Positions 34,894 to 43,483 of a DNA stretch of 48,463 nucleotides are shown here, piece by piece. Under the pieces are notes generated by a model that searched no databases, was not told where the DNA came from, and saw only the letters and a program-made list of their open reading frames with translations. The stretch is from contig JNWL01000046.1 in assembly GCA_000716465.1 (NCBI GenBank), positions 1-48,463 on the forward strand, in the 5' to 3' direction. Numbering within the stretch: position 1 is the first letter of the stretch; every line of letters starts with the position of its first letter. The position numbers were made by a program, and so were the translations under genes. This stretch comes from Streptomyces bikiniensis. Lineage in GTDB: Bacteria > Actinomycetota > Actinomycetes > Streptomycetales > Streptomycetaceae.

Positions 34894-35619
34894 ATGACGG
34901 GACAGCAGAACGAAGCCGAGCGGATCCTCGTCGTCGACGACGAGCCCGCCGTACGGGAGGCCCTGCGCCGCAGCCTCGCCTTCGAGGGGTACGCGACGCG
35001 GGACGCCGTCGACGGGCTCGACGCGCTCGCCGCCGTGGAGTCGTACGCCCCCGACCTCGTCGTCCTCGACGTGCAGATGCCCCGCATGGACGGCCTGACG
35101 GCGGCCCGCCGCATCCGGGCGTCCGGCTCGACCGTGCCGATCCTGATGCTCACCGCCCGCGACACCGTCGGCGACCGGGTCACCGGGCTCGACGCGGGCG
35201 CGGACGACTACCTGGTGAAGCCCTTCGAGCTGGACGAGCTGTTCGCCCGCATCCGGGCCCTGCTGCGCCGCAGCTCGTACGCGGCGGCGGCGTCCGGCGC
35301 CCCGGACGACGACGTCCTCTCCTTCGAGGACCTGCGGATGAACCTGGCCACCCGCGAGGTGACCCGGGGCGGCCGGACCGTGGAGCTGACGCGGACCGAG
35401 TTCACGCTCCTGGAGATGTTCCTGACGCATCCGCGCCAGGTGCTGACCCGCGAGCAGATCCTCAAGGCCGTGTGGGGCTTCGACTTCGAACCGAGCTCGA
35501 ACTCGCTGGACGTGTACGTGATGTACCTGCGGCGCAAGACGGAGGCGGGCGGCGAGCCGCGCCTGGTCCACACGGTGCGGGGCGTGGGGTACGCGCTGCG
35601 CGGAGGGGGCGGGGAGTGA
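34894..35619 (+). CDS. cssR: OmpR-family response regulator, CssR-like
   Basis: This is a 241-aa regulator. The receiver domain has the acidic pocket (LVVDDEP), phospho-acceptor D59 in [13 protein letters not shown], and K109 in [10 protein letters not shown]. The winged-helix domain (about 140-235) includes [20 protein letters not shown], then KAVWGFDF and [10 protein letters not shown]. It starts at ATG 34894, 20 nt after the protease stop, and overlaps the kinase gene by 4 bp (GTGA). By position and partner it matches SCO4156, CssR, which controls HtrA-type proteases on secretion stress. The symbol rests on this synteny. Confidence 0.85.
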   Translation: MTGQQNEAERILVVDDEPAVREALRRSLAFEGYATRDAVDGLDALAAVESYAPDLVVLDVQMPRMDGLTAARRIRASGSTVPILMLTARDTVGDRVTGLDAGADDYLVKPFELDELFARIRALLRRSSYAAAASGAPDDDVLSFEDLRMNLATREVTRGGRTVELTRTEFTLLEMFLTHPRQVLTREQILKAVWGFDFEPSSNSLDVYVMYLRRKTEAGGEPRLVHTVRGVGYALRGGGGE

Positions 35620-37136
35620 CGACGCCCCCGTTCCCGCCCGCGCCCGCCGGCCCGCCCGCGCCCGCCGGCCCGCCCGCGCCGGCCGCCCGGCCCCGGTCCC
35701 GCTTCCGCCCGCTGGCCTGGTTCCGCTCCCGGCCGTTGCGCTCCCGGCTCGCGCTGCTGACCGCCGTCGCGGTGGCGCTCGCGGTGGCGGCGGTGTCGCT
35801 GGCCTGCTGGTTCGTGACGCGGGAGCAGCTGGAGGCCGAGCTGGACTCCTCGCTGAGCTCCACCCGGTTCGACCCGGACGACGTGCAGTTCCTCCTGTCG
35901 TTCTGCCGCCGGGGGGCCGCGCCGCCGTCGATGGCCGGCTCGTACACGGTGCAGGCGGTCTTCGCCGACGGGAGCGTGTGCACCTCGGGGGAGGCCGCGA
36001 TCCCGGTCGGGCAGGGCGACCTGGCGGTGGCGCAGGGCCGTCTGGCGGACGTCCTGCACACGGTGAAGGACGAGGCCGGGCGCGAGATGCGGGTCTCCAC
36101 CTATCCGCAGCGCGGGCAGCCCGGCCTCGCGGTCTCCGTGGCCCGGCCGCTCTCCGAGATCGACAACTCGATGTCCACGCTGCGCTGGGTGCTGCTCCTG
36201 GTCTCCGGGATCGGGGTCGTCGGCGCGGGCGCGGCGGGCCTGTGGGTGGCGCGGACGGGTCTGGAGCCGGTGAACCGGCTGACGGGGGCCGTCGAGCACG
36301 TGGCGGCGACCGAGGACCTGACGGTCCGCATCCCGGTGGAGGGCGAGGACGAGATCGCCCGCCTGTCGCGCTCGTTCAACGCGATGACGGCGGCGCTCGC
36401 GACCTCCCGGGACCTCCAGGCGCGGCTGATCGCGGACGCGGGGCACGAGCTGCGCACGCCGCTGACCTCGCTCCGCACGAACGTCGAGCTCCTCGCGCGG
36501 AGCGAGGAGACGGGCCGGGCGATCCCGCCGGAGGACCGGCGGGCCCTGATGGCCTCGGTGAAGGCGCAGATGACGGAGCTGGCGTCGCTGATCGGGGACC
36601 TCCAGGAGCTGGCCAGACCGGACGCGGGGCGGTCGGCGCCCCTGGAGGTGGTGCCGCTGCACACGGTGCTGCGGGCGGCCCTGGACCGGGCGCGGCTGCG
36701 CGGCCCGGAGCTGACCTTCGTGACGGACCTGGCGCCCTGGTACGTACGGGCGGAGCCGGCGGCGCTGGAACGGGCCCTGGTGAACGTCCTGGACAACGCG
36801 GTGAAGTTCTCGCCGCCCCGGGGCGCGGTCGAGGTGACCCTGATGCGGGGCGAGCTGACGGTCCGGGACCGTGGTCCGGGCATCCCGGCGGACGAGCTGC
36901 CGCACGTCTTCGACCGCTTCTGGCGCTCGCCGTCGGCCCGCAGCCTGCCGGGCTCGGGCCTGGGCCTGTCGATCGTGGCCCGTACGGTCCGGCAGGCGGG
37001 CGGGACGGTCGCGCTGGCCCCGGCGGAGGGCGGCGGGACGGTGGCGACGATCCGGCTGCCGGGCGCGCCGACACCGCCGCCGAGCGGTGCCTCCGGGGCC
37101 TCAGTTGTGCCGGAGGAGGGCCTCGACCAGGCCTGA
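35616..37136 (+). CDS. cssS: Sensor histidine kinase, CssS-like
   Basis: This is 506 aa starting at the GTG that overlaps the regulator stop. [16 protein letters not shown] repeat in the head precedes two membrane helices (about 48-72 and 190-212) flanking an outside sensor domain of about 115 residues with two cysteines. Then come HAMP (about 212-265), the phospho-acceptor H in [20 protein letters not shown], the N-box [11 protein letters not shown] and the G-boxes DRGPGIP and GSGLGLSIV. It is the likely partner of the CssR-like regulator for envelope or secretion stress. The last 36 bp overlap the PI-PLC-like gene on the other strand. Confidence 0.88.
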   Translation: MTTPPFPPAPAGPPAPAGPPAPAARPRSRFRPLAWFRSRPLRSRLALLTAVAVALAVAAVSLACWFVTREQLEAELDSSLSSTRFDPDDVQFLLSFCRRGAAPPSMAGSYTVQAVFADGSVCTSGEAAIPVGQGDLAVAQGRLADVLHTVKDEAGREMRVSTYPQRGQPGLAVSVARPLSEIDNSMSTLRWVLLLVSGIGVVGAGAAGLWVARTGLEPVNRLTGAVEHVAATEDLTVRIPVEGEDEIARLSRSFNAMTAALATSRDLQARLIADAGHELRTPLTSLRTNVELLARSEETGRAIPPEDRRALMASVKAQMTELASLIGDLQELARPDAGRSAPLEVVPLHTVLRAALDRARLRGPELTFVTDLAPWYVRAEPAALERALVNVLDNAVKFSPPRGAVEVTLMRGELTVRDRGPGIPADELPHVFDRFWRSPSARSLPGSGLGLSIVARTVRQAGGTVALAPAEGGGTVATIRLPGAPTPPPSGASGASVVPEEGLDQA

Positions 37137-37955
37137 CCGGGTGTTCGGGAAGTCCAGGGGGACGATCCCGAGCCCGGTCCGGCCGGCCAGTTCGGCGCCG
37201 TCGAGGAAGCCGTGGACGCGGGGGTTGAGGCGGTCGGAGTTCCAGCGGGGCGGGAGGTACGCGGAGGTGCTGACGAAGTTGACGTAGAGCCGCCCCGGCT
37301 GGGCGACGGCGGCCCGGAAGTGGGCCTGGATCTTGGGGTACTTGGCGTCGGGCAGGGCGTTCCAGTCGTCCTGGAGGGCGATCTGGCTCCCGTCCCACCA
37401 CTTCAGTCCCGGGAGCCCGCCGTTGTCGGCGATGAGGACGACCTTCCCGCGGGCCTCGCCGAGGAGCGGCAACCGGTCCCCGATGCGGAAGAGGGAACGC
37501 CAGCCCCGGTTGTCCAGATAGTCGTCGAAGACGGCCCGGAAGGCGGCGTCGGACTCCTCGGAGTACTCCTGCTTGACCCGCATGAGGACGGTCTCGGAGG
37601 GGTGGGCGGCGAGGAAGTCCCGGCAGGCGATCAGCACGTCGCCGAACATCATGTTCTGGTACGAGGCCCCGTGGTGGATCGCGAACGACCCCCCGGTCAC
37701 CCGGCACCGCACGTCCAGGAAGCGGATGCCGCTGTCCAGCTGCTGGGCGATCGTGGTGTTCTGGCACGCGCTCCAGGGCCCGCCGAACCGGGCGCCGGAG
37801 TCGTGCGTGCCGGGGATGGTGAGCCGCGCCAGCTCGGTCCCGTCCCCGTGCGCCCCCATCCACGCCCGCACGTCCACGGCCGAGGCGGAAGGCGCCCCGA
37901 CGAACAGGGCGGCACCGGCGGCCGCGGCCCCCACGAGGAATCGTCGTCGCTCCAT
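37101..37955 (-). CDS. Exported phosphatidylinositol-specific PLC-like protein
   Basis: This is 284 aa. MERRRFLVGAAAAGAALFVG is a twin-arginine-like signal, with a likely cleavage after ASA. The PI-PLC X domain has the first catalytic histidine in TIPGTHDSGA, the arginine in FLDVRCRV and the second histidine in FAIHHGAS, the layout of bacterial PI-PLCs. Expected to cleave phosphatidylinositol-type phosphodiesters outside the cell. Three cysteines are in the mature part (NTTIAQQ preceded by AC, VRCR, IACRD). It converges with and overlaps the kinase gene by 36 bp. Confidence 0.9.
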   Translation of the reverse strand: MERRRFLVGAAAAGAALFVGAPSASAVDVRAWMGAHGDGTELARLTIPGTHDSGARFGGPWSACQNTTIAQQLDSGIRFLDVRCRVTGGSFAIHHGASYQNMMFGDVLIACRDFLAAHPSETVLMRVKQEYSEESDAAFRAVFDDYLDNRGWRSLFRIGDRLPLLGEARGKVVLIADNGGLPGLKWWDGSQIALQDDWNALPDAKYPKIQAHFRAAVAQPGRLYVNFVSTSAYLPPRWNSDRLNPRVHGFLDGAELAGRTGLGIVPLDFPNTRSGLVEALLRHN

Positions 37956-38062
37956 GGCACCGCACTATGACAGGTCCACTTCAACAACTGCCAGAGTGCG
38001 GCACGAGGAAGACGGGAAAGGGACGCCGGCCGGGGACGGGGAGGGGCGGCGCCCCGCAACAC

Positions 38063-38100
38063 GAGGGGCGGCGGCCCGCCGAAACGGTCCGCCGCCCCTC
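38063..38100 (-). terminator. Hairpin downstream of the toxin-antitoxin genes
   Basis: GAGGGGCGGCGG (38063-38074) and its complement (38089-38100) form a perfect 12-bp stem with a 14-nt loop. The 33 bases 38072-38104 recur exactly at 39214-39246 on the other side of the toxin-antitoxin genes. It ends the toxin transcript and lies after the PI-PLC-like gene promoter region. Confidence 0.75.
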
Positions 38101-38130
38101 CCCCTCGGAACGAGCCCGACGGGCCCCGTG

Positions 38131-38673
38131 TCACAACCTGCGCCGCACTTCCTCCGCGAACTGCGGCGCGCCTCCGGCGGCGAGCCGGTCGAGCAGGCCG
38201 TGCAGGTCACGCGGCTCGCGCCGGTAACGCGCGGCCTGCGTCCGGAGCACCGCCGGAACGGCGACCGGCGCGAGGTCGAGCATGTCGAGCGGGAAGTCGT
38301 CGGGGGACAGGACCTCGATGTCGTAGGGAGCGGCGGACTCCGGCGGGAAGTCGGACGGATTCAGCGTCACGACCGCGTGCGCCTGTCCACGCACGGCCGC
38401 GGCGAGGACGTGCCGGTGCTTGGGGTCGTTCGTCATCACGGGCACGAGCGCCCCGTACTCGGTCACCGCGCTGTCGGGAAAGGCCTCCTCCATGTGGGCG
38501 ACGAGACGCTTGGCCTTGTCCTCCCCGATCTTCTCCGCGATGTTGCGCCGGAGCTCGTCGAGGATGTCGGCCGACCAGAGCGGCTCGTAGAGCTCTTCCT
38601 CGGTGAGCCTCAGCAGGGTGTCCCTGAGGTAGTTCGGGAACAGGACACAGGTGTCCAGAACAACGCGCTGCAC
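38131..38673 (-). CDS. PIN-domain protein, likely toxin
   Basis: This is a 180-aa PIN-fold protein. The N-terminal VVLDTCVLFPNYLRDTLLRL carries the first conserved Asp (D7 in LDTC), acidic residues follow in the helix DELRRNIAEKIGEDKA, and D/N residues in VMTNDPKHRHVLAAAV and VVTLNPSDFP complete the metal site. PIN toxins are Mg-dependent RNases. The gene lies 15 bp downstream of an HTH gene in the same direction, the layout of a type II toxin-antitoxin pair. It is longer than VapC (about 130 aa) and belongs to a streptomycete group with a C-terminal extension. Confidence 0.85.
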   Translation of the reverse strand: MQRVVLDTCVLFPNYLRDTLLRLTEEELYEPLWSADILDELRRNIAEKIGEDKAKRLVAHMEEAFPDSAVTEYGALVPVMTNDPKHRHVLAAAVRGQAHAVVTLNPSDFPPESAAPYDIEVLSPDDFPLDMLDLAPVAVPAVLRTQAARYRREPRDLHGLLDRLAAGGAPQFAEEVRRRL

Positions 38674-38688
38674 TTCACTCCCACTCGG

Positions 38689-39135
38689 TCACTCGCCGTA
38701 CAGTCCGGCGTCCTCGGTCAGATCGACCAGTTCGTCCAGACCGCGCCGCCTGCGGGAGCGGCGCCGGTCTCTGTAGGCGAGGACGTCGGCCAGGAGCACC
38801 CGCCGGTGCCTGCCCGGCCGCGTGAAGGGGATGTCCCCCTGGTCCAGCAGCTTGACCACGGTCGGCCGGCTCACGCCGAGCATGTCCGCCGCCTGTTGAG
38901 TGGTGAGGGTGGTCTCCTGGGGGGCGACGGAGACGGCCTTGCCCTCGGACAGCGCGTGGACGACGACGAGCAGCGCCTCGTACACCTCGGGGGGCAGGGC
39001 CTTCACGCTGCCGTCGGGGCCGCGCAGGATCGCCCGCTCGGGCGCGCTCGGCGTCCCGGCCAGCCAGTCGCGCAGTTCCGCGATCTCCGCACGGTGCTCC
39101 GGCAGGAGCATCCTGTCCTCGGCCCTGCTGTTCAT
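38689..39135 (-). CDS. HTH (excisionase-type) protein, likely antitoxin
   Basis: This is 148 aa. The N-terminal half is helical and acidic. The C-terminal half has a MerR/excisionase-like helix-turn-helix: TLTTQQAADMLGVSRPTVVK, then LLDQGDIPFTRPGRHRRVLL and an Arg-rich stretch DRRRSRRRRG. ATG 39135 follows GAGGAGG by 6 nt. It directly precedes the PIN gene and is probably its antitoxin and repressor. Two 12-bp direct repeats upstream (39174-39203) are likely its operator. Confidence 0.82.
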   Translation of the reverse strand: MNSRAEDRMLLPEHRAEIAELRDWLAGTPSAPERAILRGPDGSVKALPPEVYEALLVVVHALSEGKAVSVAPQETTLTTQQAADMLGVSRPTVVKLLDQGDIPFTRPGRHRRVLLADVLAYRDRRRSRRRRGLDELVDLTEDAGLYGE

Positions 39136-39173
39136 GCGCGCCTCCTCTGCGACCCCTCCAGCATCCGACTCAT

Positions 39174-39203
39174 TCGAAAGAAACGCAAGTCTCGAAAGAA
39201 ACG
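39174..39203. promoter_or_regulatory. Direct repeats upstream of the antitoxin gene
   Basis: TCGAAAGAAACG occurs at 39174-39185 and again at 39192-39203, 18 bp apart. This AT-rich patch stands out from its surroundings. It lies about 40 bp before the antitoxin start and overlaps a possible -35 (TTGCGT on the minus strand, 39188-39183). It is likely the autoregulatory operator. Confidence 0.55.
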
Positions 39204-39205
39204 AA

Positions 39206-39241
39206 AGGGGCGACGGCCCGCCGAAACGGTCCGCCGCCCCT
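39206..39241 (-). terminator. Hairpin downstream of the 5'-nucleotidase gene
   Basis: AGGGGCGACGG (39206-39216) pairs with CCGCCGCCCCT (39231-39241) with one A-C mismatch. It begins about 12 nt after the nucleotidase stop. From 39214 to 39246 it is identical to the hairpin on the other side of the toxin-antitoxin pair. Confidence 0.7.
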
Positions 39242-39252
39242 CCCCCATGGGG

Positions 39253-41082
39253 TTACTTGACGACCGTGATGCGGTCCGCCGCCGGCACCGGCAGCGGGGC
39301 GGAGGCCGAGGAGTGGGCCGCCAGGTAGGCGGTGAACATGTCCAGGTCGGACGCGCCGACCAGCTTGTTCCTGTGCTCCTTCAGGACCGTGAAGCCGTCG
39401 CCGCCGCCGGACAGGAACTCGTTCATCGCGACGCGGTAGGTCTTCGCCGGGTCGATCGGCTCGCCGTTCAGGCGCACCGAGGAGACCACGACCCGGTCGG
39501 CGCCGGTCTTCGTCATGTCCAGGGTGTACGTGAAGCCCTTCGACACCTGGAGGATCTTCGGGGCCGCCTGGTTCGGGCCGCTGACCTGCTGCTGGAGCGC
39601 GGTGACGAGCTGGGCGCCGGTCAGGTCGACCGCCGTCATCATGTTGGTGAACGGCTGGACGGTGTACGCCTCGCCGTAGGTCACGACCCCGTCGCCCTCG
39701 GCGCCGGACGCCTTGTGGGACAGCGGGGCGCGGATGCCGCCCGGGTTCATCAGGGCGAGCTGCGCGCCGCCCTTGCCGGCCGGGGCCATGCCCTCCAGCT
39801 GCGCGTCCGCGATCAGGTCGCCCAGCGGCTTCTCGTACGCGTCGATCGGGTTCTCGATGTCGGCCGCGATGTGGCCGACGGGGCGGTTGGCGATCGGCGC
39901 GGCCAGGGTCCTCCAGCGCTCGATCAGCTTGCTCATGTCACGCGCCGGCTTCACGTCGCGGGTGACGACGTGGTTCGCGGAGGCGACGGCCGTGCGGACG
40001 ATGTCGTTCGTGCGCCGGTCGTAGGTGAGCGTCGTGTCGGTGTAGAGCCGCCCGAAGGAGGCCGCCGAGGTGACCGTGCGCGGCTTGCCCGCCGGGTCCG
40101 GGATCGTGCACGCGTACGCCTGGTGGGTGTGGCCGGTGACCAGGGCGTCGACCTGCGGGCTGACGTTCTTGGCGATGTCCACGATCGGGCCGGAGATGCC
40201 GTTGCCGGGGCCCGGGCTGTCGCAGTCGTAGTTGTACGCGCCCGAGGCGGGCAGGCCGCCCTCGTGGAGCAGGGCGACGATCGACTTCACGCCCTTGCGC
40301 TCCAGCACCTTGGCGTACTTGTTGATCGTCTCGACCTCGTCGCCGAACTTCAGGCCCTTGATGCCCTCGGCGGACACGATGTCGGCCGTGCCTTCGAGGG
40401 TGACGCCGATGAAGCCGATCCGGACGCCGTTGCGCTCCCAGACGAAGTACGGGTCGAGCAGCGGCCTTCCGGTCTTCTCGTTCGTCACGTTGGCCGCGAG
40501 GTAGGGGAAGTCGGCGCCCCGGAACTTCTTCCCCTTCTCGAAACAGCCCTCGGTCGGGTGGCAGCCGCCGTTCTGCATCCGGGCCAGCTCGCGCGCGCCC
40601 TCGTCGAACTCGTGGTTGCCGACCGAGGTCACGTCGAGGTCGAGCCTGTTCAGCGCCTCGATGGTCGGCTCGTCGTGGAAGAGGCCGGAGACCAGCGGCG
40701 AGGCGCCGATCATGTCGCCCGCCGCGGCGGTGATGGAGTACCGGCTGCCCTCGCGGGCCTGCCGCAGGTGCGTGGCGAGGTACTCGACGCCGCCGACGCC
40801 CTCGATGGTCCGGGTCGTCCCGTCCTCGTTCAGGTGGGTCAGCCGGCCCGACGAGCCGGTCGGCGGCTCCAGGTTGCCGTGCAGGTCGTTGAAGGAGAGC
40901 AGCTGGACGTCGACCAGACGGCCCTTCCCCTTGTCGTGCCCGTGGCCGTGCCCGCCGCCGAACCGGTCGCCGGCCGCGCCGGCCGACGGCATCGCGGCGA
41001 CGAGCGCCCCGACCGTCACGAGCCCGGCCCCCGCGGCGAGGATCCGCCGCGCCGTCTTGTTCTTCCTGGGTGTCGCTGCCAT
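39253..41082 (-). CDS. Secreted 5'-nucleotidase/metallophosphoesterase, UshA-like
   Basis: This is 609 aa. A Sec signal (ARRILAAGAGLVTVGALVAA, cleavage near AGA) is followed by a His/Gly-rich linker and the metallophosphatase domain: LSFNDLHGNLEP (motif I), ITAAAGDMIGASP (II), VTSVGNHEFDEG (III) and VTGHTHQAYACT (IV-V). The C-terminal 5'-nucleotidase domain (about 370-580) ends LSGGGDGFTVLKE, its substrate-stacking motif. It is expected to release phosphate from extracellular nucleotides. PhoP control would be reasonable, but no PHO box is evident in the 156 bp upstream. Confidence 0.94.
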   Translation of the reverse strand: MAATPRKNKTARRILAAGAGLVTVGALVAAMPSAGAAGDRFGGGHGHGHDKGKGRLVDVQLLSFNDLHGNLEPPTGSSGRLTHLNEDGTTRTIEGVGGVEYLATHLRQAREGSRYSITAAAGDMIGASPLVSGLFHDEPTIEALNRLDLDVTSVGNHEFDEGARELARMQNGGCHPTEGCFEKGKKFRGADFPYLAANVTNEKTGRPLLDPYFVWERNGVRIGFIGVTLEGTADIVSAEGIKGLKFGDEVETINKYAKVLERKGVKSIVALLHEGGLPASGAYNYDCDSPGPGNGISGPIVDIAKNVSPQVDALVTGHTHQAYACTIPDPAGKPRTVTSAASFGRLYTDTTLTYDRRTNDIVRTAVASANHVVTRDVKPARDMSKLIERWRTLAAPIANRPVGHIAADIENPIDAYEKPLGDLIADAQLEGMAPAGKGGAQLALMNPGGIRAPLSHKASGAEGDGVVTYGEAYTVQPFTNMMTAVDLTGAQLVTALQQQVSGPNQAAPKILQVSKGFTYTLDMTKTGADRVVVSSVRLNGEPIDPAKTYRVAMNEFLSGGGDGFTVLKEHRNKLVGASDLDMFTAYLAAHSSASAPLPVPAADRITVVK

Positions 41083-41238
41083 CTGCCCTCTGTTCCCTCT
41101 GCACCTCTACGGGACGCACTTCCCGTATGCCGGTGCAGCCTAGGGTCAACGCGCGTAGCACAACAGGGGGGAGAGGATTACAAGACGGTTGCCGCCCGCT
41201 TTCCGCCGGGCGGCGTCGGGCCGCCGTAGGCTCGTGCC

Positions 41239-42165
41239 ATGACTTCCGACACGGCACCGGCCCTCGAACCCGGACGGCAGATCCACACGTACGACGAGCT
41301 CACGCCCGAGCAGGTCCAGGACGTATCGGAGCTCCTGGAGGCCGCCGACCGGGCCGACGGGATGCACGCCGTGTCCGAGCAGGGCCGGCTCTATCTGCGC
41401 AACGGACGGCGCGAGGGCGTGCGGCACTTCCTGCTGACCGTCGGCTCCCGGCTGTACGGGTACGCCCAGCTGGAGGAGACCGACCCGATCGAGGCCCCGG
41501 CCGCCGAGCTGGTCGTCCACCCCGGCCGGCGCGGGCTCGGGCACGGCCGGGCGCTCGGCACCGCCCTGCTCGACGCCTCCGGCAAGCGGCTGCGTGTCTG
41601 GGCGCACGGCGGCAAGCCGGCCGCCCGGCACCTGGCCCAGGTCCTCGGCCTGACCCTCTTCCGCGAACTGCGCCAGATGCGGCGGCCCCTGGTGCCGCTC
41701 GACCTCCCGGAGCCGGTGCTGCCCGAGGGCGTCACCGTCCGCACCTTCGTCCCCGGGCAGGACGACGCGGCCTGGCTCGCCGTCAACGCCGCCGCCTTCG
41801 CCCACCACCCCGAGCAGGGCTCCCTCACCCAGCGGGACCTGGACGACCGGACCGCCGAGCCGTGGTTCGACCCGAAGGGCTTCTTCCTCGCGGAGGAGGA
41901 CGGACGGCTCGTCGGCTTCCACTGGACGAAGACGCACGCCGAGGAGCAGCTCGGCGAGGTGTACGTGGTCGGCATCCTGCCCGAGGCCCAGGGCGGCGGC
42001 CTCGGCAAGGCGCTCACCGCGATCGGCCTGCGGCACCTGGCGGCCCAGGGGCTGCCGACGGCGATGCTGTACGTGGACGGGGACAACTCGGCGGCGGTGC
42101 GGGTGTACGAGGGGCTCGGCTTCGCCACGCACGAGGTGGACCTGATGTACCGCACGGAGTCGTAA
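41239..42165 (+). CDS. mshD: Mycothiol synthase
   Basis: This 308-aa enzyme consists of two GNAT domains. MshD acetylates the cysteine amine of Cys-GlcN-Ins with acetyl-CoA, the last step of mycothiol synthesis in Actinobacteria. The N-terminal domain binds acetyl-CoA around VVHPGRRGLGHGRALGTALL, and the active C-terminal domain has VVGILPEAQGGGLGKALTAI, then YVDGDNSAAVRVYEGLGF and the typical ending VDLMYRT. ATG 41239 was chosen. It lies in the known Streptomyces context upstream of the ppk region. A hairpin terminator follows. Confidence 0.95.
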   Translation: MTSDTAPALEPGRQIHTYDELTPEQVQDVSELLEAADRADGMHAVSEQGRLYLRNGRREGVRHFLLTVGSRLYGYAQLEETDPIEAPAAELVVHPGRRGLGHGRALGTALLDASGKRLRVWAHGGKPAARHLAQVLGLTLFRELRQMRRPLVPLDLPEPVLPEGVTVRTFVPGQDDAAWLAVNAAAFAHHPEQGSLTQRDLDDRTAEPWFDPKGFFLAEEDGRLVGFHWTKTHAEEQLGEVYVVGILPEAQGGGLGKALTAIGLRHLAAQGLPTAMLYVDGDNSAAVRVYEGLGFATHEVDLMYRTES

Positions 42166-42178
42166 GCACCGGTTTCCA

Positions 42179-42200
42179 GGGGGCGGTTGACACCGCCCCC
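42179..42200 (+). terminator. mshD terminator
   Basis: GGGGGCGG (42179-42186) and CCGCCCCC (42193-42200) form a perfect 8-bp stem with the loop TTGACA, followed by TTCTTT. It starts 13 nt after the mshD stop. The loop happens to match a -35 hexamer, but no -10 follows at the right distance. Confidence 0.8.
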
Positions 42201-42204
42201 TTCT

Positions 42205-42248
42205 TTCCACCACCCTTTCACTACTTGATTAGTGAAAGGGTGGTGGAA
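42205..42248. promoter_or_regulatory. 19-bp inverted repeat, likely operator of the GntR regulator
   Basis: TTCCACCACCCTTTCACTA (42205-42223) and its exact complement (42230-42248) flank a 6-bp centre CTTGAT. The inner TTTCACTA/TAGTGAAA part resembles operators of YtrA-type GntR regulators. The whole lies directly upstream of the GntR gene, ending 6 bp before its likely GTG. Confidence 0.75.
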
Positions 42249-42254
42249 GAGAAC

Positions 42255-42644
42255 GTGGTCGAGTACCGCATCGACCGGCGCAGCGGCGTCGCCACCTACC
42301 TCCAGATCGTCCAGCAGACGAAACAGGCCCTCCGCATGGGCCTCCTGGAGCCCGGTGACCGACTGCCCACCGCACGCGAGGTCGTCGAAGCGACGGCCAT
42401 CAACCCCAACACGGTCCTCAAGGCCTACCGCGAGCTCGAACGCGAAGGCCTCGTCGAGGCCCGCCGCGGCCTCGGCACCTTCGTCCGCGCCACCCTCGGC
42501 ACCCACCCGGCCGACTCGCCGCTGCGCGGCGAACTCACCGACTGGGCCCGCCGGGCCCGGGCCTCGGGACTCGAACGGGACGACGTGGCCGCGCTCTTCA
42601 CATCCGTACTGAAGGAACACTTCGAGGGGGACGACGACCGATGA
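42255..42644 (+). CDS. GntR-family regulator, YtrA subfamily
   Basis: This is 129 aa from GTG 42255 (in-frame GTGs at 42240 and 42243 fall inside the palindrome; GGAAGAG lies just before 42255). The winged helix is GVATYLQIVQQTKQALRMGL, then PGDRLPTAREVVEATAINPN and TVLKAYRELEREGLVEARRG. A short effector-binding tail of about 50 residues is typical of YtrA. Its stop overlaps the ABC ATPase start (ATGA), so it regulates its own transporter operon, probably through the large palindrome upstream. Confidence 0.92.
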   Translation: MVEYRIDRRSGVATYLQIVQQTKQALRMGLLEPGDRLPTAREVVEATAINPNTVLKAYRELEREGLVEARRGLGTFVRATLGTHPADSPLRGELTDWARRARASGLERDDVAALFTSVLKEHFEGDDDR

Positions 42645-43483
42645 CCGAGGACACCGCCCTGCGGGCGGAACTCCTGGGCAGGAAATACGGCGGACGCAGG
42701 GGCGGCTGGGCCCTGCGGGAGTGCGACTTCACGCTCCCCCGGGGGCGGATCTGCGCCCTCGTCGGCCCCAACGGCGCCGGCAAGTCCACCCTCCTCGCCC
42801 TCGCCGCCGGCCTCCTGCGCCCCACCGAGGGCACCATCGAGGCCCCCGCGCGCGAACTCCTCGCGTACGTCGCCCAGGACAAGCCGCTCCACCCCCGGCT
42901 CAGCGTGGACGACACCCTCCGCATGGGCCGCGAACTCAACCCCGGACGCTGGGACTCCGCCCTCGCCGAGCGGGTCGTCGAGGGCGGCGGATTCTCCTCC
43001 GACACCCTCGTCCACCACCTCTCCGGCGGCCAGCGCACCCGCGTCGCCCTCGCGCTCGCCCTCGGCAAGCGGCCCGAACTCCTCCTCCTGGACGAGCCGA
43101 TGGCCGACCTCGACCCGCTCGCCCGCCACCAGCTGATGGGCCTGCTCATGGCGGAGGCCGCCGAGCACGGCACCACCGTCGTCATGTCGTCCCACATCCT
43201 CACCGAGCTGGAGGGCTCCTGCGACCACCTCCTCCTGCTCCACGGCGGCCGGATCCGCCTCGACGGACCCGTCGAGGACCTCCTCGCCGCCCACACCCTG
43301 CTCACCGGCCCCGTCGCCGACCTCGCCCCGCACACGGTGATCGAGTCCCGCACGACCGGCCGCCAGCTCACCGCCCTGATCCGCCGCGAGGGCCCGGTCG
43401 AAGGCCCCTGGGAGACCTCCGAACCCTCCCTGGAAGAACTCCTCCTCGCCCACCTCCGCACCCCCGAGGGAGCCGCAGCATGA
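42641..43483 (+). CDS. ABC transporter ATP-binding protein
   Basis: This is 280 aa. It has Walker [11 protein letters not shown]-loop [11 protein letters not shown], signature [20 protein letters not shown], Walker [13 protein letters not shown] and the switch histidine in [10 protein letters not shown]. It belongs to the group found with YtrA regulators and one ABC-2 type permease. It overlaps the regulator stop and the permease start by 4 bp each (ATGA), so all three are coupled. Such systems respond to cell-wall-active compounds in some bacteria. The substrate here is unknown. Confidence 0.93.
   Translation: MTEDTALRAELLGRKYGGRRGGWALRECDFTLPRGRICALVGPNGAGKSTLLALAAGLLRPTEGTIEAPARELLAYVAQDKPLHPRLSVDDTLRMGRELNPGRWDSALAERVVEGGGFSSDTLVHHLSGGQRTRVALALALGKRPELLLLDEPMADLDPLARHQLMGLLMAEAAEHGTTVVMSSHILTELEGSCDHLLLLHGGRIRLDGPVEDLLAAHTLLTGPVADLAPHTVIESRTTGRQLTALIRREGPVEGPWETSEPSLEELLLAHLRTPEGAAA

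Noticed and set aside
37573..41229. A 1218-codon open frame on the plus strand
   Set aside because: It runs antisense to the PI-PLC-like, PIN, HTH and nucleotidase genes, which all have clear motifs. It has no domain and an Arg/Gly/Val-rich composition typical of antisense frames.
42187..42192. TTGACA as the -35 of the GntR-ABC operon
   Set aside because: It is exactly the loop of the mshD terminator and no acceptable -10 lies 16-19 bp downstream (the region reads CCACCACCC).
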